Assembly: GCA_033296885.1 (NCBI GenBank)
Contig: MU863884.1
Location: 124,001 to 188,000 of the forward strand
Source of the DNA: Triangularia verruculosa
Taxonomy: Eukaryota > Ascomycota > Sordariomycetes > Sordariales > Podosporaceae
DNA length: 64,000 nucleotides
Direction of reading: 5' to 3'
The translations under genes were made by a program, and so were the position numbers. The notes beneath the pieces were generated by a model. The model was not told where the DNA came from, ran no database searches, and saw only the letters and a list, made by a program, of their open reading frames with translations. Positions 31,983 through 44,455 of this stretch are shown here, piece by piece. Every line of letters begins with the position of its first letter. Positions within the stretch are counted from its first letter, which is position 1.

Positions 31983-32879
31983 ATGGCTGATACGGTACGT
32001 GAATGACAGATGGCTCTTCTGCCCTCTGCCCTCTGCCCTCTGCCCTCTGCCCTCTACACTCTGCCCCTCCCTCGTCTTGCTCTCGTGCCCTGTCTCTGCC
32101 AAAAGTGTGCGCGATTGGGCGGCAAAAAAAGTCACCCCGCATCTGGCCATCTATCACTTTTGCGAACCACCACAACGACAACCCCGCGATGGCCAGCACG
32201 GGCGCCAATGCGCACACTTGGGCGAGCAGCCTTGATCGCGCTTCATATCGCAAAACATGAGGAACCCCACTAACATGCTTTTCTGCTCTGCAGCACGACC
32301 TTGAGTTCGAGACGGAGGCCGGTGGTGATTCCGGTGCCTCCACCACCTTCCCCATGCAGTGCTCTGCTCTGCGCAAGAACGGCCACGTCGTGATCAAAGG
32401 CCGCCCCTGCAAGATCGTCGACATGTCCACCTCCAAGACCGGCAAGCACGGTCACGCCAAGGTCCACTTGGTCGCCATTGATATCTTTACTGGCAAGAAG
32501 CTTGAGGATCTCTCCCCCTCCACCCACAACATGGACGTCCCTGTTGTCAAGAGACAGGAATACACGCTCGTGAGTTTTGTGATTGGAGTATCAAGTGGAA
32601 GGACGGGCACTGATTATGACTCTTCCAGATCGATATTTCCGATGATGGTTTTCTCTCCCTCATGACCACCGACGGTGATCTCAAGGATGACGTTAAGCTC
32701 CCTGAGGGTGAGGTTGGTGACAAGATCAAGAAGCTCTTCGTCGAGGAGGAGAAGGACACCCGTGAGTCCCTCCTTTGAATACCACTGGATATTCACATGC
32801 TGACAAAATAACAGTCGTCACCATCCAGACGGCCATGAATGAGCAGGCTGCCATCGATGCCAAGGAGGGCACCAAATAA
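31983..32879 (+). CDS. eIF5A: Translation factor eIF5A
   Basis: Exons 31983-31994, 32294-32569, 32629-32761 and 32815-32879 encode 161 residues, the usual eIF5A length. The first exon codes only MADT, and the first intron is long for this genome (299 nt). The protein promotes peptide bond formation at stalling motifs such as polyproline and assists termination. The hypusine loop [12 protein letters not shown] is intact; Lys55 is the predicted modification site for deoxyhypusine synthase. The N-terminal SH3-like domain is followed by the C-terminal OB-fold. The first intron carries a heptamer repeat. No residue is missing. Confidence 0.97.
32019..32055. repeat. Heptamer tandem repeat in eIF5A intron 1
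   Basis: The unit ctgccct repeats perfectly about 5.3 times, starting 25 bases after the donor site of the first eIF5A intron. It is a likely site of length variation between strains. Confidence 0.9.
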
Positions 32880-33796
32880 GCGTCTCTTTGACTAGAGATG
32901 TGATGGTTGGGCGGTGGGGGAATCCGGCCTTTGGCCAGTATCCGGCTATTTTTGCTATCGACTGTCGTCTTGGACGGCGAGATATCTATTCATGATGTTT
33001 CTTGGGTCGGTCATTGTCACGGGTTCTCGGTAGCGTGCTTTATTGATTCTATCTGGACAAATTTGCGACGGTATGGGAAGCGCTCGTCTTGCATGAAAAG
33101 AAAATGACGTCTCCTTTCTTTTGCTGTTTGCTTGCATTTAATCCCCTCTGCTCGCCGCAGTATGCGCGGGCTGTGGAGCTGACGTGCAGGCGCCATAATG
33201 ACCGCGCCGTCCGATAGAAATGAAGACGCCTGCCTAATCGATGGAATGCAAACATTTGAGGGATACATGTGTGAGCCGTGGTGTGAGATGATCTGCAAGT
33301 ATGACCAGGCTTTGATATGAGACTACAACTGCTCTAAACATGGAAATAGTGTAGATTATCTCTCTTGATTAGCAATCGCCATGGTAACCAGCTTCGAGCA
33401 ATTTTGTTTGTGATGTTTGATGACCGTGTCCGTGTAAGTGGGTGGGCTGTCATAGCTGTCCCAATTTGGCAGTGTACCTTAGAGAAGCTTTGACCTTTGT
33501 CATTCTCAAACTTCACTTTTTTAGCTTTTTTCATCCATGCCACGAATGATAAGCCAACACGTCTATCCATTTTCAAGTCTTGTGCATCATCACTGGGCTT
33601 TTTTTACACTCAGCTGGGGAAAATTTGTGGGGCGAAACTCTTTACATTGTGTTTGACAACTTGGTCAACACGACTTTCTACACGATAATCGATAACGAGA
33701 GGGATTGGGTTAGGGAAGGGACTTTGAGAGAGAGAGAGAAATAGAGAGGGGGGAGGGGTGAAGTACAAGTGAGAGAGAGAGGGAGGAGGGTAAAAG
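32880..33796. other. Spacer between eIF5A and rrn7
   Basis: The 3' flank of eIF5A and the promoter of rrn7. The final 90 bp before the rrn7 start are GA-rich (gagagagag runs), opposite to the usual pyrimidine-rich leader. No gene is seen. Confidence 0.5.
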
Positions 33797-35671
33797 ATGG
33801 CGCGGAAAGAGTACAAACGGTTCCCGTCCGGGCAGACGTGTAGCGAGTGCCCGGCGAGGAGGTGGTATTTGGAGGATGGGATGAGGTTTTGTGAGAATGG
33901 GCATCGGGTTGAGGTATGTTATCCTCTTTTTCTTCTTTTTTTTTTCCTCATATTGTTTTGCTGAGACGAAAACACACCATGTGGTAGGGCTACATCCAAT
34001 TCGACATTGACCAAGAGGGTGACAATTTCGGGTCCATGGGCAAGACCCTCAAGGTGAAGAAGGAAAAGAGACAGAAAACTAAACAGCAGCTGTCGGGGGA
34101 TGAGGCGAAGGAGCTGTACCTGGAGTGTTTGCAGTTGATTCTGAGGAAGCAGTTGCGGTGGTTGATGAAGGAGAAGAGGATGAATGGGGAGATTGAGGGG
34201 GTGGTGAGGGATTTGTGGGTGTTGAGGGTGGGGGGGTTTAAGGGGATTGAGAAGAAGCGGGGGGAGGAGGGAGGGGAGGGGGGGAGGAAGAAGAAGAGGA
34301 GGAGAAGTAGTAGTGGGACGGTGCAGGGGGAGGAGGAAGAGGAGGGGGGATTGGTGATGTTTAGTAGTCAGACTGAACAGGTGGAGGGGGACAAGGAGGG
34401 AGAGAAGGGGGAAAAGAAGAGGAGGCATGACTGGAAGACGGAGATTTGGGATTTACCGGGAACGATGGACACGTTGGGGATGGTGTATCTGGGCTGTGTG
34501 ATGAGAGGGGAGCCGGTGAGGATTGGGGATGTTTGGACGTGGGCGAGGAATGGGTGGATTCCGTTTTTGAGTGCGGTGAGTGAGTTTTTGGTGGTGAGAG
34601 ATTGGGAATGATGCTGACGTGGAGACAGATCAGCTACATACCGAAGGAGTGGAGGGAGCGGCTGCCGGCTTGGGCTCATAACAGCTTGCAGACGAGATAT
34701 GTCAAGTTCAACGGAGGAGAGCTGCATAGGAGTGTGAAGGAGCTGATGACGGGCTACAAGGAGAATTACGGACTGGTATTCCCAGTTGTGCCAGCACCGC
34801 CACTCCTATTTCTTCATATCAAAGACCTCGCTCTTCCACGTAAGTGTTGTTGGAAGATGATGGTGGACATTGCTAACTTGGCTCAGCGGACGTCCACCCA
34901 TATGCACAGAATATCTGCGAGCTACTCGAACTACGGCTGTCCTTTCCAACCAGAGAGAAGAACCACGACCGACAAACTCTCCTCGATATCCCGGATGTGT
35001 TACTGACAGCGGCTGTCGTTGTGGCGACCAAATACCTCTACCCACTCGATGCTGTCGATCGATACCCACGCGATCACAACGACCCCTTATCGATGAAGAT
35101 GAACTGGAAAGTCTGGGAAGAAGAATTCGCCAACCACGAAGACAAAAAACCGGCCATGTTGGAGTTTGAGCGCATCAACCCACAAAAGATATGGTCCATG
35201 AAGAAGGAGGAGATCACGGAACTACTGAATTGGTTCCAGGAGACTCAGATCGAGAAGAACCCGACTGATGAAACCGAAGTAGATCGTTTGTTTCCGCTCG
35301 CCAGGATTCCGCCCCCGCCTAGAGTGCAAGGGAAGACTGAGGATGAGATCGAGGCACGGCTACAAAAGGTCGAGAAGGGCATGCAACTTCTCAAACCACA
35401 GCTCGACACACGAACCAGAGGTGGTGGCGGGGAGTCCACAGTCAAGACTAAGAGAGTTGGTTCAGACTATCGGGATTACAAATTTGCGGAGGAGCTTGAG
35501 GGTTATGCAAAGAGGTTCTATGAAGTTGTTGCTGATGTCTCGGGTCTCGCAGTAGAGGATTTGGTGAGGGCTGTATACAGTCTTGAGCAAATGCTCAGTA
35601 ATTGGCAGAAGAAGGAGAAAAGAAGGATGAAGAATGAGTCTGGGGTCGATCAGTGGATGGATGGGGCGTAG
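33797..35671 (+). CDS. rrn7: Rrn7/TAF1B-type RNA polymerase I core factor subunit
   Basis: Exons 33797-33913, 33988-34575, 34629-34839 and 34887-35671 encode 566 residues. The N-terminal zinc ribbon is clear: Cys15, Cys18, Cys32 and His36 in a C-X2-C-X13-C-X3-H pattern. Cyclin-like regions follow, with ELYLECLQLILRKQLRWL in the first. This architecture is the TFIIB-like Rrn7/TAF1B family, which recruits Pol I to the rDNA promoter together with Rrn6 and Rrn11. A low-complexity Gly/Glu/Lys/Arg insert of about 60 residues interrupts the cyclin region around residues 125-185 and lies in a strongly G-rich, C-poor tract. The three introns are 74, 53 and 47 nt. The start is the first ATG after the GA-rich leader. 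Confidence 0.88.
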
Positions 35672-35970
35672 ATCTGGAGAATGTATGGAGTACTGTAAAG
35701 CTTACTTATCGTTTCCAGTAGACCTGTTGCTTATGCTGTGATGTTAATGAAGCTGCTCTTGAAAACAAAGTGGATGACCGGCACAGTGCGGAGACCCGCG
35801 GAGTGAAAGGTGTGCGCACGGACAGGCCCACAAAGTTTTGCCTAAAATTTCCGGCGGCGAGCCCTAGGTCCCAGTTTGTGCAGGCGATTCTTACCCCCAC
35901 CAAAATTTACGGCTTCCACTTGGAACTCTCTCGTCAACCTCATCAGCCAGCTTCGTGGGAATCGGTCAAG
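35672..35970 (+). promoter_or_regulatory. Promoter and leader of the ubiquitin-eL40 gene
   Basis: Holds the rrn7 3' end and the short promoter of the ubiquitin fusion gene. The leader runs directly into the A of the split start codon at 35971. Confidence 0.5.
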
Positions 35971-36730
<760 letters not shown>

Positions 36731-37263
36731 GCGATTTCACTTCATACGGTCAAGGTCGTCTGGCGTCTTTTGGTTTTTTCTCGGCATGGGTTATCGTTCT
36801 GCGCGACTGGGTTGGCAGGGGGGTTGGTTTTTACGGCGACTAAATATGGCTGTACATTCCGGATGACCATAGCTTAAGACTCCTGACCGATCAATTCATG
36901 ACATGACGTGGGCTCTGATTTTTGCTTTTATTCTCTTGTATGGTGCTGTTGTTTGTCTTGATGTATGGTGAATCTTAAACGGGAGCTCTAACGGTAAAGG
37001 CACGTGCGTAAGCTTATGTCATGTTTTTGTCTTTCTGCAAGGTGACCAGTGCCAAGCCAGAGGGCAGCCATCAGGGTGTGAGTTTAGGATTGGCGCTGTG
37101 TCCACGCAACGCAATCGCAAGCTGTCACTCGCCAGTTGTAGCTTCAACGTTTCCAGATCGAGCATTGAGCAAACAAAAGCTTCGACGACAGCCATCTTTG
37201 CACCAGTTTCAGGCTCCATAGCGCAGCCACACCAACAAAAGTATACTCAAAAGAAAGGACACA
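36731..37263. other. Spacer between ubiquitin-eL40 and the Yip1-family gene
   Basis: The 3' flank of the ubiquitin fusion gene followed by a promoter region. No coding sequence or RNA gene is recognised. Confidence 0.5.
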
Positions 37264-38290
37264 ATGTCCCGATCAGGCTACGATGCCGTCGTAGACGTTG
37301 ATGACGAGGTATCCCCCCTCTCCTCCCCCCCCTTCCCGCTTCCATACTAACACTAGCAAAGGGCGACCTCGGGCACACGGACCTCCAAGAAGACCTCGAA
37401 TTCCACCAGTCCAACTTTTCGTCGACGGCCAATTTGAACAAAACCGGGACTCGCTCCTCCCAAACATCTGGGCTGCCGTTACCAGCGACAAGTTCTAATA
37501 ACCAAGGGGGTGGGGGAGGGGGGAAGAAGCTGATCTGGACCCTGGGGTTCTACTCACAGTTCTTTGACGTTGACACAACGAGCGTGCTGCAGCGGTGCTG
37601 GGCTGCGCTGTTCCCCCGGGCGAATTTTCTGGACGTGCTGGAGGGGAATCCGGACTTGTACGGGCCGTTTTGGATCGCGACGACGGTGGTGCTGATTTTG
37701 TTTTTGGGGGGCACGATTAGTGATTATTTGGCTAGTAGGGGGATGGCGCCGGGGGGGTTTGCGTATGATTTTCGGCTTTTGAGCGGTATGTTTTTTTCCA
37801 CTTTCCTTCACTATAAAAGGAGAGATGGGTTGCTGACGTTTGGGTGGGGAGGGGGATAGGTGCGGCGGGATTGATTTATGGGTATACGTTTGTGATCCCG
37901 GTGATTTTGTACCTTGCGCTGAGGTACTTTGGGTCTGAGTCGGCGAATCTGCTCGAGTGCTGGGCGCTGTATGGGTATGGGAACTTGATTTGGATTCCGG
38001 TTGCGCTTGTGAGCTGGAGTCCGATTAAGATTTTGAATTGGGTTTTTGTCGGGGTGGGGTTTGGGGTGTCGGTTGCGTTTTTGCTGAGGAATTTGTACCC
38101 GGTGCTGAGCGCGACGGATAGGCAGACGAGTAAGGTTTTGCTTGTGGCGGTGGTGGGATTGCACTTTGGGCTGGCGGTGGCGATCAAGGTGTTGTTTTTT
38201 GCTCATGGGAGTCCTTTGCCGGGGGGGAAGCCCGAGATTGGGCCGGGGACTGGTGGTGAGGGGGACAAGCCGGCTTTTATGATGTTTTGA
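37264..38290 (+). CDS. Yip1-family Golgi membrane protein (YIPF1/2-like)
   Basis: Exons 37264-37308, 37362-37785 and 37860-38290 encode 299 residues. A polar N-terminal part is followed by a conserved DLYGPFWIATT segment and about five hydrophobic segments, the Yip1 domain layout. LLECWALYGYG is also typical. Yip1-family proteins sit in Golgi and ER-exit membranes and interact with Rab GTPases in vesicle budding. The C-terminal tail is short and Gly/Pro-rich. The two introns are 53 and 74 nt. From about 37500 to past the stop, the coding strand is G-rich and C-poor. The specific subfamily (Yip4/YIPF1-2 versus others) is an inference. Confidence 0.88.
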
Positions 38291-38506
38291 GGTCGTGATA
38301 GGGGGTAGGGAGGTGAACTTGGGGGATGGGGATGTGTACGAGATGGGCGTTTAAAGGCGGAAAAGTCATGAATCAAGTTTAGCATTAAATGAGGGTTAGG
38401 CGTGCTTGGTTACGTTGGAACTTGTATGAGTATCGATCGCCATTTTGATATCAAGCTTCTATTTTTATTTTTTTTCAACTCTTATATGATGGTACCTATG
38501 TTTTCG
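38291..38506. other. Shared 3' spacer of two convergent genes
   Basis: 216 bp between the Yip1-family stop and the rhodanese stop, with a T-rich run near 38461-38474. It must hold both 3' UTR ends. Confidence 0.55.
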
Positions 38507-39165
38507 TTATGAACGTTCTACTGATCCCCCCTTTTCGAACCAATCCAGCCAGCTTCCTGGGTACTCGCCCACCTTTTCCCAGCCAGCTTGCCTTGCGAGC
38601 TGAGCAGCGGCTCTGCTTCTGACACCGGCCTTGCAGTAGAAGACGAGTTCTTGGTCCTTGGATGGTCGGGGGAAGCCGAAGCGGTCTTCGAATTCTTCCT
38701 CGGGAATGAAGAAGGAGTCGGGGGAGGTGGTGACGGGGATGTTGATGGCGTGGGGGATATGGCCTGTTTGTTGGAGTTCGCCTGGTTCGCGGGAGTCTAT
38801 ATCACAATCACACACACATATTAGTAAGAGGATTATAGTAAAGGGGTATAAAGGGGGAAAAGGTTACCGATTATTGTGACGTTGGGGGAGGGGCTAGATA
38901 CGAGCTTTTGAACGGAGGAGAAGTCGTAGATTTTGGAGGGGGAGTCGGTTGGTGGGGGGTCGGAGGAGTAGGCTCTTTTTTGGGAGGGGACGGATTGGAT
39001 TGGTTTGGTGGTGGTGGTGAGGAGGTGCTTGTAGAGGGGGCCTTGGAGGGAGGGTTGGTCGTGATATTGCCGGGAGAGGATGGCTGTCGCGAGGGGACGG
39101 ATGACCGGGGCGGCGGCTCTTTGCGCGCGGGGAAGGAGGGTGGTGAGGGCTCGGTGGGAGGCCAT
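38507..39165 (-). CDS. Mitochondrial-type single-domain rhodanese
   Basis: Minus-strand exons 38868-39165 and 38507-38796 (71-nt intron) encode 195 residues. The first 70 residues are rich in Arg, Ala and Ser without acidic residues, as in a mitochondrial presequence. The rhodanese domain follows: DSREPGE, GHIPHAINIP, and the active-site loop CKAGVRS with the catalytic Cys. The protein should transfer sulfane sulfur, as in thiosulfate:cyanide sulfurtransferases such as yeast Rdl2. It is convergent with the Yip1-family gene. The coding strand of the first exon is C-rich and G-poor. Confidence 0.9.
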
Positions 39166-39926
39166 TGTGCTTTGCAGTCGGTTTGGGGAACTGGATAGGA
39201 AGGGATTGGTATGGGTGAGGGGACTGTCAAAGGTGAGAGGGACAGCAAAGGTCAAGATGTGAGGTTCAATGTCAAGCTAGCAACGGCCCCACCTAACGTC
39301 GTCATTCCGCGATGCCGAGGGCCGTTTGGGCTTCTGGCTTTCAACGGTCTTCAACGGCTGTGTATGTGATGAGGCTGAGTCTAGGTATTGGATATACACC
39401 TAATGTTCCACTTTGAATTGTTGCTGTCAATTAGGACCTGGGTATGAGCGTTAGGAATATAATTAGCGCATCATTCCGACGAGTCTCTCACTTGCCCATT
39501 TTGAACGAATGGCACAGAGGCCGACTCGTCCAAACTCGCACCAACTTCATTGGCTATCCTCCTTCCGAAGGAGCCAAAGCGGCTGACGGGAACAATGCCA
39601 ACAAACTCATGTTGGCGGGTCATCTTCACATCACAAGCCATATGATATATCAGCCATATTCGACTCTTTCTTTGTCCAAAGAATATTCCTATTTACACCA
39701 CACCACCATGCCATAAAAAAAAACTAAACATTATAATAGTCCCTCCTTTCCTACACACACCATCCTACCAAATCCCTCCCATACCCTTCCCTTTCCTTCG
39801 CTTCCCATTAATTCTTTCATGATATCACGATAGGTTTCATATCTCATCCTCTTTCTTTAATTACCTCTCTTCTGTTCTTTTCTTTTCAACTAACCACCCT
39901 TGTATCTACACATACCCCGTATGTTT
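39166..39926. other. Rhodanese promoter and erg5 3' flank
   Basis: Upstream region of the minus-strand rhodanese gene and the AT/C-rich 3' flank of erg5. A 90-codon open frame at 39444 has no domain and is not supported. Confidence 0.5.
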
Positions 39927-41597
39927 CTACCACTTCCTCTCCTTAAACACCAGCGGACAATGATCCTTGGGGAAGATCGTCGCAAACACCTGAATCTCCT
40001 CACTCAGCGGCGTGGCATGGTGCTCCCACTCCAGCTGCACACTCGCCTTGCCCAGGAATAGGCACAGGTTCATCTGTGCGTAATGCTGACCAATGCAGTA
40101 ATGGGGACCGGTGCCGAAAACGAGAAAGTTCTTGGCGCCCTTGACCTCGGCATCACCAGAGTAATATCTCTCAGGATCAAACACATCTGGGTTCTGGTAG
40201 ACCTCTGGGTCGCGGAGGGCAAGGTAAGTGGAAGGAATAACCATTGACCCCTTGGGCGCCGTGTATGTGTCGGTGATGGGGAAGGGCTTCTTCGCAACGT
40301 AGGGAACCATCAGGACTGGTGGGCGGTAACGGAGGAGCTCGCGGACGACGGCACGGGTGTAAGTCATGGACTCGAGCTGTTCCAGGTTGACGGAAGCATT
40401 GGGGTTGCCGTTGCGGGTGGCGAGGTTCTCGGCGCGGACGCGGTCGAGGACGTCGGGGCGCTGGGCCATGATCTGGAAGAGCCAGGTAGCGGCCGAAGAG
40501 GTTGCGTCCTGGGACGCGAACAGGAAGGTGAAGACGGTCTGGGCGATTTCGTAGTCGGTGAAGTCGCGGAGAACGTGGGTTGGCTTGGTGAGGCCCTCGG
40601 TGCTGCCGGCCGCCTCAGCGTCGCGCCACTTCTTGGAGGCGATCATCTCGACAACCCAGGCGTCCATGATGCAGTTGGGCTCGCCGCCGGCAGCCATGCG
40701 AATCTTGGACTTGGCGGCGCAACGGGAGAACTCGGCGAGAACCATGTCGGCGGCCTTCTTGCCATACCAGGTCTTGGTGAAGGGAATGATGATGGGGAAA
40801 TTGACGAGCTCGAGGGCCTCGGTGATGAGGTAGTAATCGTCAGCGATCTTCTTGACGGCCTCGTCGCCGAGGTAGTGGCCGACAAAGGTGCGGCAAGAAA
40901 CCGCCGTGATGATCTCGCGGAACTGGGTCATCCAGGGGATGGGCTTCATGTTGGCGGCCTTGGAGATGCCGACGAAGGATTTGAAGTAGCGGTTGTACAC
41001 CTCCTCCTGACCGGGAAGGTAGATCTCGAGGGCGCGACGAGTGAAGAGGCCGTTGAGACCCTTGCGGAAGTCAACGTGGGCCTTGCCGTCGAGGAACACC
41101 CAGTTGTCGGCACCGAGAAGCTTGTGGGCGACGTCGACGACGCATGGCTTGACGAAGGCGGGGGAGTTGAACACCTTGCGGGCCATGTCGCGAGTCGAGG
41201 CGATGACGACAAACTTGTGGAAGACGGAGACACAGCTCAGGGGTCCGGACAGCCATTTCGCGTGGTATTCCTCAAACTTGGGGTTCATAGACTCGAGAAA
41301 GGGGCCGATGAAGGGCATCTTCATGGCGGGACCCACGATGTTGCCCTTGTTGAGGATATACCGGACTACAGAGAGAGGGGGACATTGTTAGCATGCGCAT
41401 TCTCAACAGCCAAGATAGCAGGGAAAGAACATACTCTGGTCATAGGCGACGGCGACGGCAAAGAGCGTCACGAGGATTTGCCAGATGCTGGCGTTGGCGA
41501 CTATCTCGAGGGCATACTCGAGCTGCTGCGGCACTGGGACGGGGCCGTACTTGATTGTCGCCAGAGGCGACGTGAAGCTTGTCGCATTGGAAGCCAT
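39927..41597 (-). CDS. erg5: Cytochrome P450 CYP61, sterol C-22 desaturase
   Basis: Minus-strand exons 41435-41597 and 39927-41365 (69-nt intron) encode 533 residues. An N-terminal membrane anchor (about residues 28-50, IWQILVTLFAVAVAY) precedes the P450 domain. The I-helix reads FASQDATSSA, the K-helix ExxR is ELLR, and the heme-binding loop FGTGPHYCIG has the proximal Cys. CYP61/Erg5 inserts the C-22 double bond late in ergosterol synthesis at the ER. No key residue is missing. Together with the delta-9 desaturase it is the second membrane-lipid desaturation enzyme in this window, but the two lie 22 kb apart and are not a cluster. Confidence 0.95.
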
Positions 41598-43998
41598 GGC
41601 GTCTGTTTGGAGCGCGGTGAAGCTGTTGACAGTGACACTGACGGGCCTGCACAACAAACAAAACAAAAAGGCGATGGCGGGAGCAGCTACAAATGCTGGG
41701 ACGAGGACGGGCACCGTGGGGTCCCTGTTCAGACGGTTCAGACGGGGCGTGTGGACATCCCGGAAGGCCGGGAATGCACAGGGCAGAGGCAGAGATTTCG
41801 AGCGGCTCGCGTACCTGCCATCTGCCCACTGCCCACCCCGGCCTGTCGAGTCGCTGGCGCAGAAAAAACAAAAACCTTTTAGAAATCGGCCGTTGATCCT
41901 ATCGAATCCGCCAAGCAAGCCCTCGAGTCCCTGCGCTAGCGCTGGATATCTCGTCCCGTAGCGTTTCAAGTGGAGATTAATTTTATCTTGACCTCATGGG
42001 CATCCGCGAGTCCAAGCAGCCCCGAACAGCGCGACAGACTGTTGGGACGGCGACCACGACACTGTCCCTTCTCTCCCCTGCGTCAAAGTGACAGCACATG
42101 CGTTCGTTGGTCTTTCTCTGGTTGGCGATCACCAGGGATGGGTTTCTGCGATTCCAATCACGGCAAGGTCAAGATACCAAGTCAAAGCAACTAAATCACT
42201 AACGTCTTTATCCGGGAGGCCAAGACGGCCGCGTTTTTCCGAATTGCTGAAATTGGTTTTGTAATCCAATTCTCTACCTCGCCGTGGAATTGGTCATTGG
42301 TTAAGCTTGATGGATGGACCCGGGGACCCGAATGAAACAGTCAAAGCTTCCAGAAGGACGTCATTGTCGCCGTCGAGACATTGCCATGACCATACTTGCC
42401 CCTGAGAGAGCTCCATAGTCAACATCAGCCAACAAACCAACTTGGGATGACAGGTCAGAAGCTATGGCCTCATCCTATTTGGCAATCCCTGCGTGCCACC
42501 AACCAACCAGACATCACAATCCGGTGTGTGATGTCCGGTGTCGGGACTGCCAACGGCACCTATTACAGACATATCTGTTACACAATGTCAGTATGAGCTC
42601 ACAGTGTATCCTTGGCAGGGACGATGAGGGGGCTTACCTGTTATCTTAACAGCTGCCGCTAATGGTACCATGATGAACTGTTAGTGCATGGCTTGATCAC
42701 CTCAGCGGTCAAAAAATGGTGTAAGTGCGACTATCGATGGCCAGTCGTCCAACCTACAGAACCACCACAACGCCATTTCTGTGCTTGTCTGACTAGCACA
42801 CGACACAGAAAAGAATTTTCCGCTGCACGACATGCCATGGAAAGAAGCTTTATTGTCCTGAGAAGCTTCGCCAGAGCCAAGACAAAACAAGTCTCTCACG
42901 TTCCTCTCCGGATTACTCACGCCGTGCGCCAGCCGGGCAGAACTATCGTCCGTCTGTCTAAACCACCTGCCTAATTCGGCTCACCACTACCACAGCACCT
43001 GCGAGGCCCAAGCCTAAGTCTCCCAGCGTATTGCAATACACACGCAAGCCTCATGGGTCAGGAAACAACAGCCTTACGCAACAGGCAACGAGTTTCTCTT
43101 GCGTCCTTGTGAACCAGGTTTTGGAGTTCCCTTTCGGCACTCATACGGGCATACTTCGGAAAGCAACGGTGATAGAAAGATCCGTACAGATTTTCAAGGT
43201 AAAGTCTGAAATAGAAGACGCAAGCAAGGGGACGGAGAGCGAATAGTTGCGGGGTCAGGTGTATCGACATCAGGCATCTAGATCCATGTTGATGATGAAC
43301 ACCAACGTGGCCAGGCATCATCATCACATCATCACCACCTACAGTCAATATTCCCGGATCTCTACTATTCTCGAAAATAACGGCGAGAAAGAACGGTATC
43401 CAAAGGGGGCCGTTGGAGTATTTCCCCTTCCGACACTACTATTCGTGCCAACCATAGGAACTCACCCGGCTGGCGGTGGCATAGCTTCAGCCACAAGCAG
43501 TCAGCATAGATTCTCTCCGCCTATCTGCAAGATAGAATCCCTCAAAAATCTAGAATCTGACACCGCACGAGCGGACCTATTTCTTCCTCACTGCGTACAC
43601 GCGCGGCTACCCCCATCCTGACTTACATGGTACCACACCTATTTCCCGGTGTAACCGTCCCATTTTTGAGGACATCTAGTAACAATCAAAACGCCTGTTT
43701 GACGTAGGTTGTGTACGCATGCACATTTGACACACACATACCCTGCAACAGATCTCTTTTTTCTTTCGTCAGTTCAGTTGAAAGTTCTTGTCACTACGCT
43801 GCGGCGAGTGACTCACTTGCCCGTTTGCAACATCAACGCTATTCTCTCTGATGTAGGTAGGGCAGCTAGGCCAATCGGCTTACACAGCTGATTACGACCA
43901 GCCTTGCGAGGTCACTTTTTCAGTTTCGTAGGTAGGAGCATGACGGCGGGTCCGACAACATGGATCGGTAGTAGATGGGATCGTGTGTCGTGTGCGTG

Positions 43999-44000
<2 letters not shown>

Positions 44001-44029
<29 letters not shown>
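44001..44029. repeat. GT dinucleotide microsatellite
   Basis: About 14 uninterrupted GT units, preceded by imperfect cgtgt units from 43980. It may form Z-DNA and is likely length-polymorphic. Confidence 0.95.
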
Positions 44030-44195
44030 GCAGCGGCGTAGGCAGCTACGTCGTAGCATGTTTCTTTTTCTTTGAGTGACGACCAACGGGAGGTTAGGTA
44101 CCTAGGTGATGTGGGCTGACGGGAGGGATCTGTTTGGGTACAATGCCTTGATCATGTAGACTCCGTACCTTGTCACCTGGCGAGAGAAATGTGTG

Positions 44196-44203
44196 TATAT
44201 AAG
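44196..44203 (+). promoter_or_regulatory. TATA box of the 89-residue protein gene
   Basis: TATATAAG lies 260 bp upstream of the start codon at 44456. A canonical TATA box with a long leader suggests inducible or strong expression. Confidence 0.55.
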
Positions 44204-44297
44204 ATCTCGACTTCCCCAGCTCTTCCTGAGATTTTAGGACATCACTCTCAGGCAGACAATCTACCAAGCTCTTGACCTACAACGCACTTACACACAC

Positions 44298-44409
44298 AAC
44301 TATCACCACTTACAACTATCACCACTTACAACTATCACCACTTACAACTATCACCACTTACAACTATCAACACTTACAACCATCACCACTTACAACTACC
44401 ACCACCACA
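44298..44409. repeat. Tandem 16-bp repeat in the leader of a small gene
   Basis: The unit aactatcaccacttac is repeated with few changes at 44298, 44314, 44330, 44346, 44362 and 44378, and decays at 44394. It falls between the TATA box and the start codon, so the mRNA leader should carry it. It is G-free and A/C/T-rich, hence probably unstructured. Confidence 0.9.
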
Positions 44410-44455
44410 AACACCCAACCTCACACACCACACAACCACCAACCCACCAACCAAA

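Larger units (their letters stand above)
41598..44455. other. Long spacer before the 89-residue protein gene
   Basis: About 2.9 kb with no supported coding region. The left end is the erg5 promoter. The right end holds a GT microsatellite, a TATA box and a 16-bp tandem repeat in the leader of the small gene. No transposon feature is seen. Confidence 0.5.

Noticed and set aside
39444..39716. 90-codon open frame between the rhodanese gene and erg5
   Set aside because: No domain, isolated, and in AT-rich flank sequence.
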